Assembly: GCF_002174305.1 (NCBI RefSeq)
Contig: NZ_MIJB01000009.1
Location: 1-64,000 of the forward strand
Direction: 5' to 3'
Length of the DNA: 64,000 bases
DNA from: Aeromicrobium sp. PE09-221
GTDB lineage: Bacteria; Actinomycetota; Actinomycetes; Propionibacteriales; Nocardioidaceae
In this document: positions 1-7,429 of the stretch, piece by piece
Position numbering within the stretch: position 1 is the stretch's first letter
Layout: every line of letters starts with the position of its first letter
Program-made: the position numbers and the translations under genes
The notes under the pieces: generated by a model
Database searches by the model: none
What the model was told of the DNA's origin: nothing
Seen by the model: the letters and a program-made list of their open reading frames with translations, nothing else

Positions 1-426
1 GAGCTCATCGGCGACGCGGCGTAGCGCGCCGGTGCCACGCACGAGCGCCCGAAGGTCGTCGAGGTCGAGTCGATCGAACAGGTCGCGATTGGCATCGTGC
101 GCGAGGGTGAGCGTCTCCTGCAGGAGACGCTCACCCTCGTCCGTCACCACGAGGATCCGCGCGCGTCCGTCGGCGGGGGAGACGCGTCGTTCGATGTAGC
201 CGCGATCGGACAGCCGACGCAGCAGGCCCGAGACGGTCGCGGCACTGACACCGAGTCTGACGGCGATGTCCTGGGCGGTGGGGCTCCCAAGGGCCCGGAT
301 CACGAAGAGGGTGTTGAGCTGTTGGCTCGGGATGCCGCGGTCGGTGTCCTCGCGACGAAGCAGGAACATCGCGACCGCGAACTGGTCGGCGGCCAGCGTA
401 CTTACCAGGTCGTCGCGCTCAGTCAT
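1..426 (-). CDS. MarR-family transcriptional regulator (3' end cut by window)
   Basis: The reverse strand is open from an ATG at 424-426 to the window edge, so the C-terminus is missing. The translation starts MTERDDLVSTLAADQF and contains a winged helix: SPTAQDIAVRLGVSAATVSG is the helix-turn-helix and RRLSDRGYIERRVSPADGR is the wing, whose DxR motif is the MarR hallmark. It is divergent from the RND exporter gene across a 49-bp gap that holds an inverted repeat, the classic layout of a MarR repressor controlling itself and an efflux pump. The inducer is unknown. Family assignment is firm; control of the pump is inferred from position. Confidence 0.9.
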   Translation of the reverse strand, partial: MTERDDLVSTLAADQFAVAMFLLRREDTDRGIPSQQLNTLFVIRALGSPTAQDIAVRLGVSAATVSGLLRRLSDRGYIERRVSPADGRARILVVTDEGERLLQETLTLAHDANRDLFDRLDLDDLRALVRGTGALRRVADEL

Positions 427-442
427 TGATCGCTCCTGTTAT

Positions 443-461
443 AGTTAGCCTAACGCTAACT
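443..461. promoter_or_regulatory. Inverted repeat between marR and RND gene, likely MarR operator
   Basis: AGTTAGC-CTAAC-GCTAACT is a perfect 7-bp inverted repeat with a 5-bp spacer in the divergent promoter. Its left part, GTTAGCCTAAC (444-454), is itself palindromic and matches the core of the actinobacterial DtxR/IdeR iron box, so an iron regulator is an alternative binder. It overlaps the likely -10 region and lies just before the exporter RBS (AGGAG, 467-471). Confidence 0.6.
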
Positions 462-475
462 AGTTTAGGAGTTCC

Positions 476-3400
476 GTGTCTTCTCTCGCTCGGTTCAGTC
501 TGCGCAATCGCGCCTTCGTGGGCCTGTCGACCGTCATCGTAGCGATCTTCGGTTTCGTATCGCTCACGAGCCTCAAGTTGGAGCTTATCCCGTCCTTGGA
601 GCTCCCGGTGATGGCGGTCGTGACGACCGATCCGGGTTCCTCTCCCGAGGTGGTCGACCAGCAGATCACCGAGCCGGTGGAGACGGCCGTCCGCGCGATC
701 AGCGGCGTGGCCGGTACCAATGCCACGTCCAGCAGTGGTGTCTCGACCGTGCTGGTCGAGCTCGACTACGGCACGGATCTCGGACAGGCGCGTCAGGACC
801 TCACCAACCGCCTGAACGGCCCGGCGGCCGGTCTCCCCGACGACGTGACACCCGAGGTCTTCGCTGGGAGCGTCGACGATTTCCCGGTGATCCAGCTGTC
901 CGTCGCGAGCGATGATGATCTGGCGACGCTGTCGGCCAGTGTCCAGGACGAGGTCGTGCCCGTCCTGTCCGATCTGGACGGCGTGCGGGAGGTGACGGTT
1001 TCGGGAGCTCCGACACAGCAGGTGCGGATCGTCCCGGATCAGGCGGCGCTCGCGGCGGCGGGGTTGGACACGCAGTCGATCGGGACCACATTGGAGAACA
1101 ACGGGGGACTGGTGCCGGCCGGCACGCTCACCGAGGGTGACTCGACGCTGACGGTGCAGGTCGGCACCCAGTTCGGCGGCGTCGAGGACCTCACGGCACT
1201 GCCGATGGTGGGTGCGCAGCAGCCGACCGCCCTTGGACAGGTCGCGGACGTGTTGATCGACGATGCCGCGGCCTCCTCGATCTCGCGCACCGACGGCCGC
1301 CCGAGCATCTCGATCGGCATCACCAAGACCCCGGACGGCAATACGGTCGACATCTCGCACCAGGTGCAGGACGTCTTCGGTGATCTCGAGAGCGCCGTGG
1401 GCAACGGGGCGAGTATCGACGTGGTCTTCGATCAGGCGCCGTTCATCGAGAAATCCGTCGAGGATCTCACGGTCGAGGGCGCGCTCGGCCTGGTGTTCGC
1501 GATCGTGGTCATCTTGATCTTCCTGTTGTCGCTGCGCTCGACCCTCGTCACGGCGGTCTCGATCCCGTTGTCGCTGCTGTTGGCCTTCATCGGGCTGTAT
1601 GTCGGCGGCTACTCGCTCAATATCCTCACCCTCGGCGCGCTGACCGTGGCGATCGGCCGTGTGGTGGACGACTCGATCGTCGTCATCGAGAACATCAAAC
1701 GTCACCTGTCCTATGGCACGGCGAAGGCCGAGGCGATCGTGACCGGAGTGAAGGAGGTGGCCGGGGCGATCACGTCGGCCACCCTCGCCACGGCGGCCGT
1801 GTTCCTGCCGATCGCCGTGGTGGGCGGTCAGGTGGGCGAGTTGTTCCGGCCCTTCGCGTTGACCGTCTCGCTCGCCCTGCTCGCCTCGCTCGTGGTCGCG
1901 CTGACGATCGTGCCGGTCATCGCGGGTTGGTTCCTCAAGCCGGTCGAGCAGCCGAAGACGATGGAGGAGATCGAGGATGAGGAGCGCGACGGATTCCTGC
2001 AGCGGCTCTACCTCCCGGTGCTGCACCGCACGAATGCGCATCCGGTTATCACCCTCGTCGTCGCTCTGGCGATCCTCGCGGGCACTGTGGCGCTGAGCCC
2101 GTTGATGAAGACGAACTTCCTCGGAGATACGGGCGAGAACACGGTCGCGATCACGCAGGAGCTCGACTCCGGTGCCTCGTTGGCGCGACAGGATGAGGCG
2201 GCGACCAAGGTCGAGGAGGCGTTGGCCGGGGTCGACGGGGTGGAGACGGTGCAGACGACTGTCGGCAGCGGCGAGGGCATCATGGCGATCGCCGGATCGA
2301 GCGATGCCTCGTTCTCGGTGACCACGGATGAGGACGCCGATCAGGAGGCGGTGCAGGGCCGGATCCGTGATGCGATCGACGGCCTCGAGGATGTCGGCCG
2401 GGTGAACCTCGATACCAGTGGTGGCTTCGGGTCGAGTCTGGACGTCGTGGTCACGGCCGATGACCCGGAGGCACTCGAAGAAGCGGGCAACCAGGTGCTG
2501 GAGGCCGTCCAGGACATCGACGGCGCCCAGGATGTCACGTCGAATGCATCGGGGGAGCAGCCGATCGTGTCGGTGACCCTCGATCAGGCCGCCGCCGCGC
2601 AGGCAGGGCTCGACGAGTCGGCGCTGGCCGGCATCGTGGCGAGCGCGCTGCAGCCTGTGCCGCTCGGCACGGTGGTCCTCGACGGTGAGCGCCGCGATGC
2701 CGTGCTCGCCTTGGGGGAGGCGCCCCAGGGGATCGATGCGCTGCGTCAAACTCCGCTGGCGGACGGTGTCACGCTCGGGCAGATCGCGATCGTCGAGGAG
2801 GTGCTGGTCCCGACGACGGTGACGCGCCTGAACGGGGATCGCTCGATCACCGTGTCGACGACGCCGGAAAGCGATGATCTCGGCTCGGTGACCTCGGCCC
2901 TCCAGTCGGCGGTCGACGGGCTGGATCTCCCCGGGGGCGCCGAGGCGACGATCGGCGGCGTGGCAGCCGATCAGGACGAGGCCTTCGCACAACTCGGGCT
3001 GGCGCTGTTGCTCGCTGTTCTGATCGTCTATCTGATCATGGTGGGCACGTTCCGCTCTCTGGTCCAACCGCTCATCCTGCTCGTCTCGATCCCGTTCGCG
3101 GCGACCGGGTCCATCGGCCTGCTCGTGGCGACCGGCATCCCCTTGGGCGTGCCCTCGCTCATCGGGATGCTGATGCTGATCGGCATCGTCGTGACGAATG
3201 CGATCGTGCTGATCGACCTCGTCAATCAGTATCGCGAGCGTGGACTCGACGCGCGGGCGGCGGTGGAGGAGGGCGCACGGCACCGTCTACGTCCGATCCT
3301 CATGACCTCGCTGGCGACGATCGGTGCCCTGACCCCGATGGCCTTCGGCTTGACCGGCGGCAGCGCCTTCATCTCCCAGCCGTTGGCGATCGTGGTGATC

Positions 3401-3526
3401 GGTGGTTTGGTGACGTCGACCTTGCTGACGCTGGTGCTGGTGCCGGTGCTGTATCTGCTCGTCGAGCGACTGCGCGACCGGGTAGCGCGTCGGCGTCAGA
3501 GCGGTTCGGTGACGTCGGCGACCTGA
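476..3526 (+). CDS. RND-superfamily efflux transporter (AcrB-like)
   Basis: Proton-driven exporter of the hydrophobe/amphiphile RND family, 1016 aa, close to the usual 1,020-1,050. It shows the AcrB plan: an N-terminal membrane helix (AFVGLSTVIVAIFGFVSL), a long extracytoplasmic domain, a helix bundle containing GRVVDDSIVVIEN (the paired Asp of the proton relay), then the same pattern repeated in the second half, ending in membrane helices around residues 840-1000. The GTG start is chosen because AGGAG lies just upstream and ATG is absent there. No membrane-fusion or outer-membrane partner gene is nearby, as is usual for this family in single-membrane bacteria. Probably repressed by the divergent MarR protein. 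Substrate unknown. Confidence 0.92.
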   Translation: MSSLARFSLRNRAFVGLSTVIVAIFGFVSLTSLKLELIPSLELPVMAVVTTDPGSSPEVVDQQITEPVETAVRAISGVAGTNATSSSGVSTVLVELDYGTDLGQARQDLTNRLNGPAAGLPDDVTPEVFAGSVDDFPVIQLSVASDDDLATLSASVQDEVVPVLSDLDGVREVTVSGAPTQQVRIVPDQAALAAAGLDTQSIGTTLENNGGLVPAGTLTEGDSTLTVQVGTQFGGVEDLTALPMVGAQQPTALGQVADVLIDDAAASSISRTDGRPSISIGITKTPDGNTVDISHQVQDVFGDLESAVGNGASIDVVFDQAPFIEKSVEDLTVEGALGLVFAIVVILIFLLSLRSTLVTAVSIPLSLLLAFIGLYVGGYSLNILTLGALTVAIGRVVDDSIVVIENIKRHLSYGTAKAEAIVTGVKEVAGAITSATLATAAVFLPIAVVGGQVGELFRPFALTVSLALLASLVVALTIVPVIAGWFLKPVEQPKTMEEIEDEERDGFLQRLYLPVLHRTNAHPVITLVVALAILAGTVALSPLMKTNFLGDTGENTVAITQELDSGASLARQDEAATKVEEALAGVDGVETVQTTVGSGEGIMAIAGSSDASFSVTTDEDADQEAVQGRIRDAIDGLEDVGRVNLDTSGGFGSSLDVVVTADDPEALEEAGNQVLEAVQDIDGAQDVTSNASGEQPIVSVTLDQAAAAQAGLDESALAGIVASALQPVPLGTVVLDGERRDAVLALGEAPQGIDALRQTPLADGVTLGQIAIVEEVLVPTTVTRLNGDRSITVSTTPESDDLGSVTSALQSAVDGLDLPGGAEATIGGVAADQDEAFAQLGLALLLAVLIVYLIMVGTFRSLVQPLILLVSIPFAATGSIGLLVATGIPLGVPSLIGMLMLIGIVVTNAIVLIDLVNQYRERGLDARAAVEEGARHRLRPILMTSLATIGALTPMAFGLTGGSAFISQPLAIVVIGGLVTSTLLTLVLVPVLYLLVERLRDRVARRRQSGSVTSAT

Positions 3527-3957
3527 GCGCCGAGCATGTCGATCATCGCGCCGGCGTCCACGGTGGCAGCGACCCCGTGGGCACCGGCGCCGATCGACAC
3601 CGTGCCGGTCACGTGCTCGTCCGCGATGACCGGCCACGGGCGGATGGAACCGAACGGGGTGATGGTGCCCCGCTCGTAGCCGGTCGCGTCGCGGGCGATG
3701 TCCTTGTCGGGCATCGAGAGTCGTGAGACGCCGAGGAGCGAGCGCAGCTTGGGCCAGCTGATCTGTCGATCACCGGGGACGAGCACGAACAGGAAGTCGT
3801 CATCGGACCGGCGGATCACGAGGGTCTTGATGATCGATCGGGGCTCGACCCCGCGGGCGCGGGCGGCTTCGGCGAGTGATCCGACTGGCCCGTGGCGGGT
3901 GACGGTGTAGTCGATTCCGGCCTTCTCCAGTGCCGTGATCGCGCGTTCCTCGCTCAT
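3496..3957 (-). CDS. ybaK: YbaK/EbsC-family aminoacyl-tRNA deacylase (Cys-tRNA(Pro) type)
   Basis: Small single-domain editing protein (153 aa) of the YbaK/ProX/INS superfamily, which hydrolyses mischarged tRNAs such as Cys-tRNA(Pro). Visible family features are SIIKTLVIR with the conserved lysine, the VPGDRQISWPKL segment and the GTITPFGS loop, followed by SIGAGAHGVAATVDAGAMI near the C-terminus. Length matches the family. It is convergent with the RND gene and the two reading frames overlap by 31 bp at their 3' ends, so there is no room for a terminator between them. Exact amino-acid specificity cannot be read from sequence. Confidence 0.85.
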   Translation of the reverse strand: MSEERAITALEKAGIDYTVTRHGPVGSLAEAARARGVEPRSIIKTLVIRRSDDDFLFVLVPGDRQISWPKLRSLLGVSRLSMPDKDIARDATGYERGTITPFGSIRPWPVIADEHVTGTVSIGAGAHGVAATVDAGAMIDMLGAQVADVTEPL

Positions 3958-4043
3958 GTGTCGAGACTACTGAACGAGGGTCTGACAAGGCCCCACCCCG
4001 GCGCTGGGACGTTGAGGCGGTCCTGTAGAGTTGTCTTCAGCAA

Positions 4044-4117
4044 CGCGGGGTGGAGCAGTTCGGTAGCTCGCTGGGCTCATAACCCAGAGGTCGCAGGTTC
4101 AAATCCTGCCCCCGCTA
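4044..4117 (+). tRNA. Initiator tRNA-fMet (anticodon CAT)
   Basis: Cloverleaf: acceptor CGCGGGG/CCCCGCT with an unpaired C1:T72, D-arm GAGC/GCTC, anticodon stem CTGGG/CCCAG around CTCATAA (CAT at 4078-4080), T-arm GCAGG-TTCAAAT-CCTGC. The mismatched first acceptor pair and three consecutive G:C pairs in the anticodon stem identify the initiator rather than elongator Met-tRNA. CCA is not encoded. Its 3' half is duplicated at 6698-6735. Confidence 0.97.
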
Positions 4118-4121
4118 CGAA
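4084..4121 (+). repeat. attL-like direct repeat in tRNA-fMet 3' end
   Basis: These 38 bp, from the anticodon stem of tRNA-fMet to four bases past its end, recur without mismatch at 6698-6735. The first mismatch is immediately outside (G at 4122, T at 6736). A tRNA 3' end duplicated this way marks site-specific integration that restores the tRNA. Confidence 0.9.
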
Positions 4122-4158
4122 GAAAGTCCAGGTCAGCCCATGGTTGCCCTGGACTTTC
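4122..4158 (+). terminator. Hairpin at left end of tRNA-fMet element
   Basis: GAAAGTCCAGG (4122-4132) and CCTGGACTTTC (4148-4158) form an 11-bp perfect stem immediately after the attL repeat, followed by GCTTT. It may end tRNA-fMet transcription in place of the terminator displaced to 6740-6776, or be an arm site for recombination proteins. Confidence 0.5.
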
Positions 4159-4292
4159 GCTTTGGGGGCGACATGCGATCCCATCGTTTACCCATCACAT
4201 TGAGCAGGTGCGCCGCGCTCCCCGCGCAGGTGCAGCGCCGTTCGATCCGGTCGCTTCCGGGCTGTTCGGTACGGCTTGAGCACCTGCCTGCC

Positions 4293-4496
4293 ATGAATAC
4301 CACAGAACTGGGGCTGGAGCCCCTGATCGGGGTCGAGGAACTCGCCGGGTACCTCGGGGTCCCCGTGCAGACCATCTACGACTGGCGGCTGTCCGGCAAG
4401 GCGCCGCGAGCCTTCAAGCTCGGCAAGCATCTGCGGTTCGCATTGTCGGATGTCCGCGATTGGCTCGATGCGCAGCGTGAGAGTGATGCGTGGTGA
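4293..4496 (+). CDS. Excisionase/AlpA-like helix-turn-helix protein
   Basis: A 67-aa protein starting MNTTELGLEPLIGVEELAG. It is essentially one winged-helix domain of the MerR/excisionase type: LIGVEELAGYLGVPVQTIYD is the helix-turn-helix, LSGKAPRAFKLGKHLRF is the wing, and SDVRDWLDAQ the last helix. Such proteins bend att DNA for excision or activate element genes. An upstream extension to 4140 is open but would read through the hairpin and has no family match, so I start at the ATG at 4293; there is no strong RBS. Being next to an att-like repeat with no integrase present, it is probably the surviving recombination directionality factor. Confidence 0.7.
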   Translation: MNTTELGLEPLIGVEELAGYLGVPVQTIYDWRLSGKAPRAFKLGKHLRFALSDVRDWLDAQRESDAW

Positions 4497-4583
4497 GCAG
4501 GCCACGCGGATCGCCGAATCACGGTGAGGTTCCGGGCGGTTCAGGCCTGGCGTGCGAGAATCAGAGGTGAGGAAAGGACGGAC

Positions 4584-4865
4584 ATGAGCCGGTTGCAGTT
4601 CTCGCCGACGTACGCCGTCGGTATCGACTTCGAGGTTGTCAGCGAGGCCATCACCAACGAGATTGCCTGGCAGTTCGCCCGCGCCCACGAGCACGGGCTC
4701 GACACCCCGGCCGCAGCGGCCTACCTCAGTGTGATCGATGAGTTGGAGTCCGCTCGTTCCGTGCTGCGGCCGGACAACGCCGACAGTGTTGCCCTGGCCG
4801 CCAAGTTCGTCCGTGCACTTCGCGCCATGCACTCCCACGACGCCACCGGCGCCGTGGCCTCGTGA
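4584..4865 (+). CDS. Small protein coupled to zeta toxin, candidate antitoxin
   Basis: A 93-aa, mainly helical protein (MSRLQFSPTYAVGIDFEVVS...) that I do not recognise as a named family. The ATG at 4584 follows a good AGGAAAGGA ribosome-binding site; the longer frame upstream lacks one. Its TGA overlaps the GTG of the zeta-toxin gene by 4 nt, so the two are translationally coupled in the order expected of antitoxin then toxin. Size and position suggest an epsilon-like neutraliser of the downstream kinase; this is inference from context only. Confidence 0.55.
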   Translation: MSRLQFSPTYAVGIDFEVVSEAITNEIAWQFARAHEHGLDTPAAAAYLSVIDELESARSVLRPDNADSVALAAKFVRALRAMHSHDATGAVAS

Positions 4866-5725
4866 CCGAACGCGATTCCGAGTTTCACCTTCTCGACCCC
4901 GGCGTGAGCCGGAGGATCTTCGACGTCGCCATCGCGGGCCGGCGCTTCGCGCACCTCGTCGGCGTCGACCAGCCCACCGTGCACTTCTTCGGCGGCCAGC
5001 CTGGAGCCGGCAAGTCCGCCAGCCAGCAGAAGGTCATCGACGCCCTTCTCCTCCAGAGCGGAGCAGACAGCGTCGCGGTCATCATCGGTGACGAGTTCCG
5101 CGGCTATCACCCGGCGTACGCCGACCTGTTGGAGACCGACGACGAGAACGCGGCGTTCTACACCGACCGGGACAGCGCCCGCTGGGTCGAGATGTCGATC
5201 GACCACGCGATCACGGTCCGCAGCCACATCGTGCTCGAAGGCACGCTGCGCAACCCCGATGTCACCCTCGGGTCAGCCCGCCATGCCATCGGTCACGGCT
5301 ACGCGCCGGAGCTCCACGTCATGGCCGTCCACGAGTTCGTCTCCCGGCAGCGGATCTTCCGCCGCTATGCTGGGCAGATCGCCGATGCTGGGCACGGCCG
5401 CTACACCTTGCGTGAGGCTCACGATCGGGCCTACAACGCTCTGCCGTCGTCCCTGCGAGCCGTCGCCGAAGCCGACGTCCTGACCGCGATCACCCTGTAC
5501 GACGCCAACGCCGCAGAGATCGCCCGCATCGAGTCGCCGACCTCGGCGGGTGCGGATGAGCTGCTCGACGCAGCGGACGCGCAACGCACGCTTGATGGCG
5601 TCGATGTCGAGGGCGTGCTTGCCGCCCTCGATCAGGCCGAAGCGACACTCGCTGTCGCTGGCAGGGAAGGGCCTCTCGCGGAGCTCCGGCAACTGCGAGC
5701 CGAGATCCTCGACGCAGCCCGCTGA
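4862..5725 (+). CDS. Zeta toxin-family P-loop kinase
   Basis: 287 aa. Zeta toxins phosphorylate UDP-N-acetylglucosamine and thereby block cell-wall synthesis. Seen here: Walker A GGQPGAGKS at about residues 44-52, the catalytic DEFRGYHP segment at 77-84 (Asp base, Arg and His-Pro typical of the family), and VLEGTLR around 125-130. The N-terminal 35 residues and an Ala/Glu-rich C-terminal helix are extra. The GTG start overlaps the upstream stop. It probably stabilises the integrated element, or it may be a chromosomal kinase of the same fold with another substrate. Confidence 0.85.
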   Translation: MTERDSEFHLLDPGVSRRIFDVAIAGRRFAHLVGVDQPTVHFFGGQPGAGKSASQQKVIDALLLQSGADSVAVIIGDEFRGYHPAYADLLETDDENAAFYTDRDSARWVEMSIDHAITVRSHIVLEGTLRNPDVTLGSARHAIGHGYAPELHVMAVHEFVSRQRIFRRYAGQIADAGHGRYTLREAHDRAYNALPSSLRAVAEADVLTAITLYDANAAEIARIESPTSAGADELLDAADAQRTLDGVDVEGVLAALDQAEATLAVAGREGPLAELRQLRAEILDAAR

Positions 5726-5730
5726 GAGCA

Positions 5731-6537
5731 ATGCTCCTCAGCCTGGTCGCATGTGATTCCCCGCTGTGCTTGACTCGTGTCGTGCCCACTGACGAGACCC
5801 AGGACGCCGTACTCCGGCTGGTGTCTTCCATGTCGCCGGCCGAACAACGCGAACTCCTCGACAGCCTGCTGGGTCGAGACCCCATCGACATGTTCTTCGA
5901 GCTGAGCCAGCCCAAGCCGCCGACCCTGCTGCGCAAACCGCACAAAGTGCGGGGATTCCAGGTCCGGATCGACCTGCTCGGTGTGAAGCCACCGATCTGG
6001 CGCCGCCTGATTTTGCCCGGCGACCTGACCCTCGACTGCGTGCACGCCGTACTCAACGAAGCGATGGGGTGGACCAACAGCCACCTGCACCGGTTCCGCA
6101 CGGGCAACGACCCCTACTCGCCGCACTTCATCACCGAGTTCGACCTGTCCGAAGGGGACGAAGGAGTCTTGGAGGACGACGTCCGCCTCGACCAGGTGGT
6201 GGCCGCGAAAGGGGTCAGGCTCTGGTACGACTACGACTTCGGTGACGGTTGGGAGCACGTCGTCAAGGTCGAAGCCGTCCTTCCCGAGCCTCCCGAAGAC
6301 ATCGAACTCGTCACCGGCCGCCGGGCTTGCCCGCCCGAGGATGTCGGCGGCCCATGGGGCTACGACGGCGTCGCCCGATGGGTCGAGAGTGGGTACGACA
6401 AGACCTTGCTGCCCGAGCAGTTCGAGAACGCCCAGCACGCAAAGGAATGGCTCCCGCTCGGCTGGCACCCGGCCGTCTTCGACCTTGAGGCCGCGCGCAT
6501 CTCACTCCGAGACGCGCTCGAGCCCGTTGACGGCTGA
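5731..6537 (+). CDS. Plasmid pRiA4b ORF3-like protein
   Basis: 268 aa, ending in the pRiA4b ORF3-like domain, a family of unknown function often found on mobile DNA. Diagnostic stretches are FQVRIDLLGVKPPIWRRLIL, WTNSHLHRF, YDYDFGDGWEHVVKVE and RACPPEDVGGPWGYDG, here at about residues 72-215. Residues 1-70 form an additional helical region (SPAEQRELLDSLLG). The ATG at 5731 lies 6 nt after the zeta stop; a GTG at 5782 is an alternative start that loses no recognised domain. Cargo of the tRNA-fMet element, function unknown. Confidence 0.82.
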   Translation: MLLSLVACDSPLCLTRVVPTDETQDAVLRLVSSMSPAEQRELLDSLLGRDPIDMFFELSQPKPPTLLRKPHKVRGFQVRIDLLGVKPPIWRRLILPGDLTLDCVHAVLNEAMGWTNSHLHRFRTGNDPYSPHFITEFDLSEGDEGVLEDDVRLDQVVAAKGVRLWYDYDFGDGWEHVVKVEAVLPEPPEDIELVTGRRACPPEDVGGPWGYDGVARWVESGYDKTLLPEQFENAQHAKEWLPLGWHPAVFDLEAARISLRDALEPVDG

Positions 6538-6697
6538 GGCCATCGGAAACCCACCACGTTGATCCCGATCAAGGCCGAGACAACCACCAGCAACCGGTAG
6601 ACTCGACCCATCGGCTGCCAGCCGGTCGCCGTGTAGCTCGTGGCAACCCAAGCCGACCGAAGACGATCAGTAGCAACCGGACGAACGCCTGTTCGAG

Positions 6698-6735
6698 CCA
6701 GAGGTCGCAGGTTCAAATCCTGCCCCCGCTACGAA
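6698..6735 (+). repeat. attR-like direct repeat (tRNA-fMet 3' end copy)
   Basis: Exact copy of 4084-4121. It carries only the T-arm and 3' acceptor half of tRNA-fMet, with no D-arm or anticodon loop, so it is not a second tRNA gene. Confidence 0.9.
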
Positions 6736-6739
6736 TCAG

Positions 6740-6776
6740 GGCCCGGGAAATCAAGGTTCCCCGGGCCGGTTTTTTT
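6740..6776 (+). terminator. Rho-independent terminator, probably the original one of tRNA-fMet
   Basis: GGCCCGGGAA (6740-6749) pairs with TTCCCCGGGCC (6757-6767, one bulged C), followed by a run of seven T (6770-6776). It lies four bases after attR, the distance expected if it terminated tRNA-fMet before the element inserted. Confidence 0.85.
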
Positions 6777-6779
6777 GGG

Positions 6780-7144
6780 GATTTCAGCGCCCTCGCGCGA
6801 ACCTTCCTGTTTCGGGCGTGTGGTCCGGGTGCTCATCGACGGTAGCGGTCGAGCGGGGTGCGCATGGGTCGACATCTGAAGTTTGCGGTGTTGGACGTGC
6901 GTGCTCGCGAGTAACGATTTGTCTGTCCTGGCGCTGATCTCGGTGCTTGCCTCGCGCGAGACGAGGAGCGTTGGTGCCGCGATGCCTCGCTGGGGCGGGT
7001 GCCTCCATGCGTTCCGACGTGCCGGAGACGATGGTGGCCTGAGAATCCTCGATGATTCCAGAGCGATACGCATCTTCTCTGTCGGGCACGTCGCCGACAG
7101 TCGTCTCGCTGCTGGCGGGCGTGTTTTTCGACAACGGAGAATAA
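6780..7144. other. Intergenic stretch without a supported gene
   Basis: Open frames occur on both strands (for example plus 6883-7152) but none has a recognisable domain or RBS, and they overlap each other. Probably scrambled junction DNA between the tRNA element and the transposase fragment. Confidence 0.5.
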
Positions 7145-7345
7145 GGCCGTAACGACGAGACATCCTTCGTGCTCAGCCGCGAGGTCGAGTCCCCGGCTGA
7201 CTTCAACACCCGGTTCAGCCAGTGGCTCACGGTCATCAACGGCCGCGCGGTGCGCACGATCAAGACGCGCCCGGTGGACCGGCTCGGGTTACTCGCGACG
7301 GCCCTACGCACCCGGGCAGGTACGCTCGCCGCGCAAAGGGGTCAA
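7145..7345 (+). pseudogene. Fragment of IS21-type (IstA-like) transposase
   Basis: A plus-strand frame opening just after a stop at 7142-7144 reads NDETSFVLSREVESPADFNT, then FSQWLTVINGRAVRTIKTRP. This resembles the region following the catalytic core in IstA transposases of actinobacterial IS21 elements (typically ETSFLPGR..SPADFN..L..WL...N.R..R). The catalytic DDE core upstream and the C-terminal VRLD-NDYSVHP region downstream are both missing, and similarity fades after the RPVDRL segment. No terminal inverted repeats or istB partner are visible. A transposase origin is likely; the exact IS family is from memory of motifs. Confidence 0.5.
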
Positions 7346-7429
7346 CCGGCTCGGGTTCGTCACCGGATCATCTACCGGAAACCCGGCCAGGATCGCCGAT
7401 ATCAATCGCTGATAGCGCCGCGGACATGC

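Larger units (their letters stand above)
4084..6735. mobile_element. Integrase-less genomic element in tRNA-fMet carrying a zeta-toxin module
   Basis: A 2.6-kb segment bounded by the 38-bp direct repeats. Contents in order: a terminator-like hairpin, an excisionase/AlpA-like small DNA-binding protein, a small ORF translationally coupled to a zeta toxin, and a pRiA4b ORF3-like gene, all on the plus strand. No tyrosine or serine integrase, replication gene or structural phage gene is present. It is either a decayed element that lost its integrase, or a small satellite mobilised by an integrase supplied from elsewhere. The boundaries are seen directly; mobility is inferred. Confidence 0.8.

Noticed and set aside
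419-3283. 954-aa open frame on the minus strand opposite the RND gene
   Set aside because: Low-complexity Arg/Asp/His-rich translation, no domain, no RBS; it is the antisense shadow typical of high-GC coding DNA. The plus-strand RND protein is convincing.
6698-6735. A second tRNA gene near 6.7 kb
   Set aside because: Only the T-arm and 3' acceptor half are present; it is an att-type duplication of tRNA-fMet.
6784-7311. Overlapping ORFs of 89-175 codons on both strands after attR
   Set aside because: Mutually overlapping, no start signals, no similarity I can name; part of the region reads through a transposase fragment.
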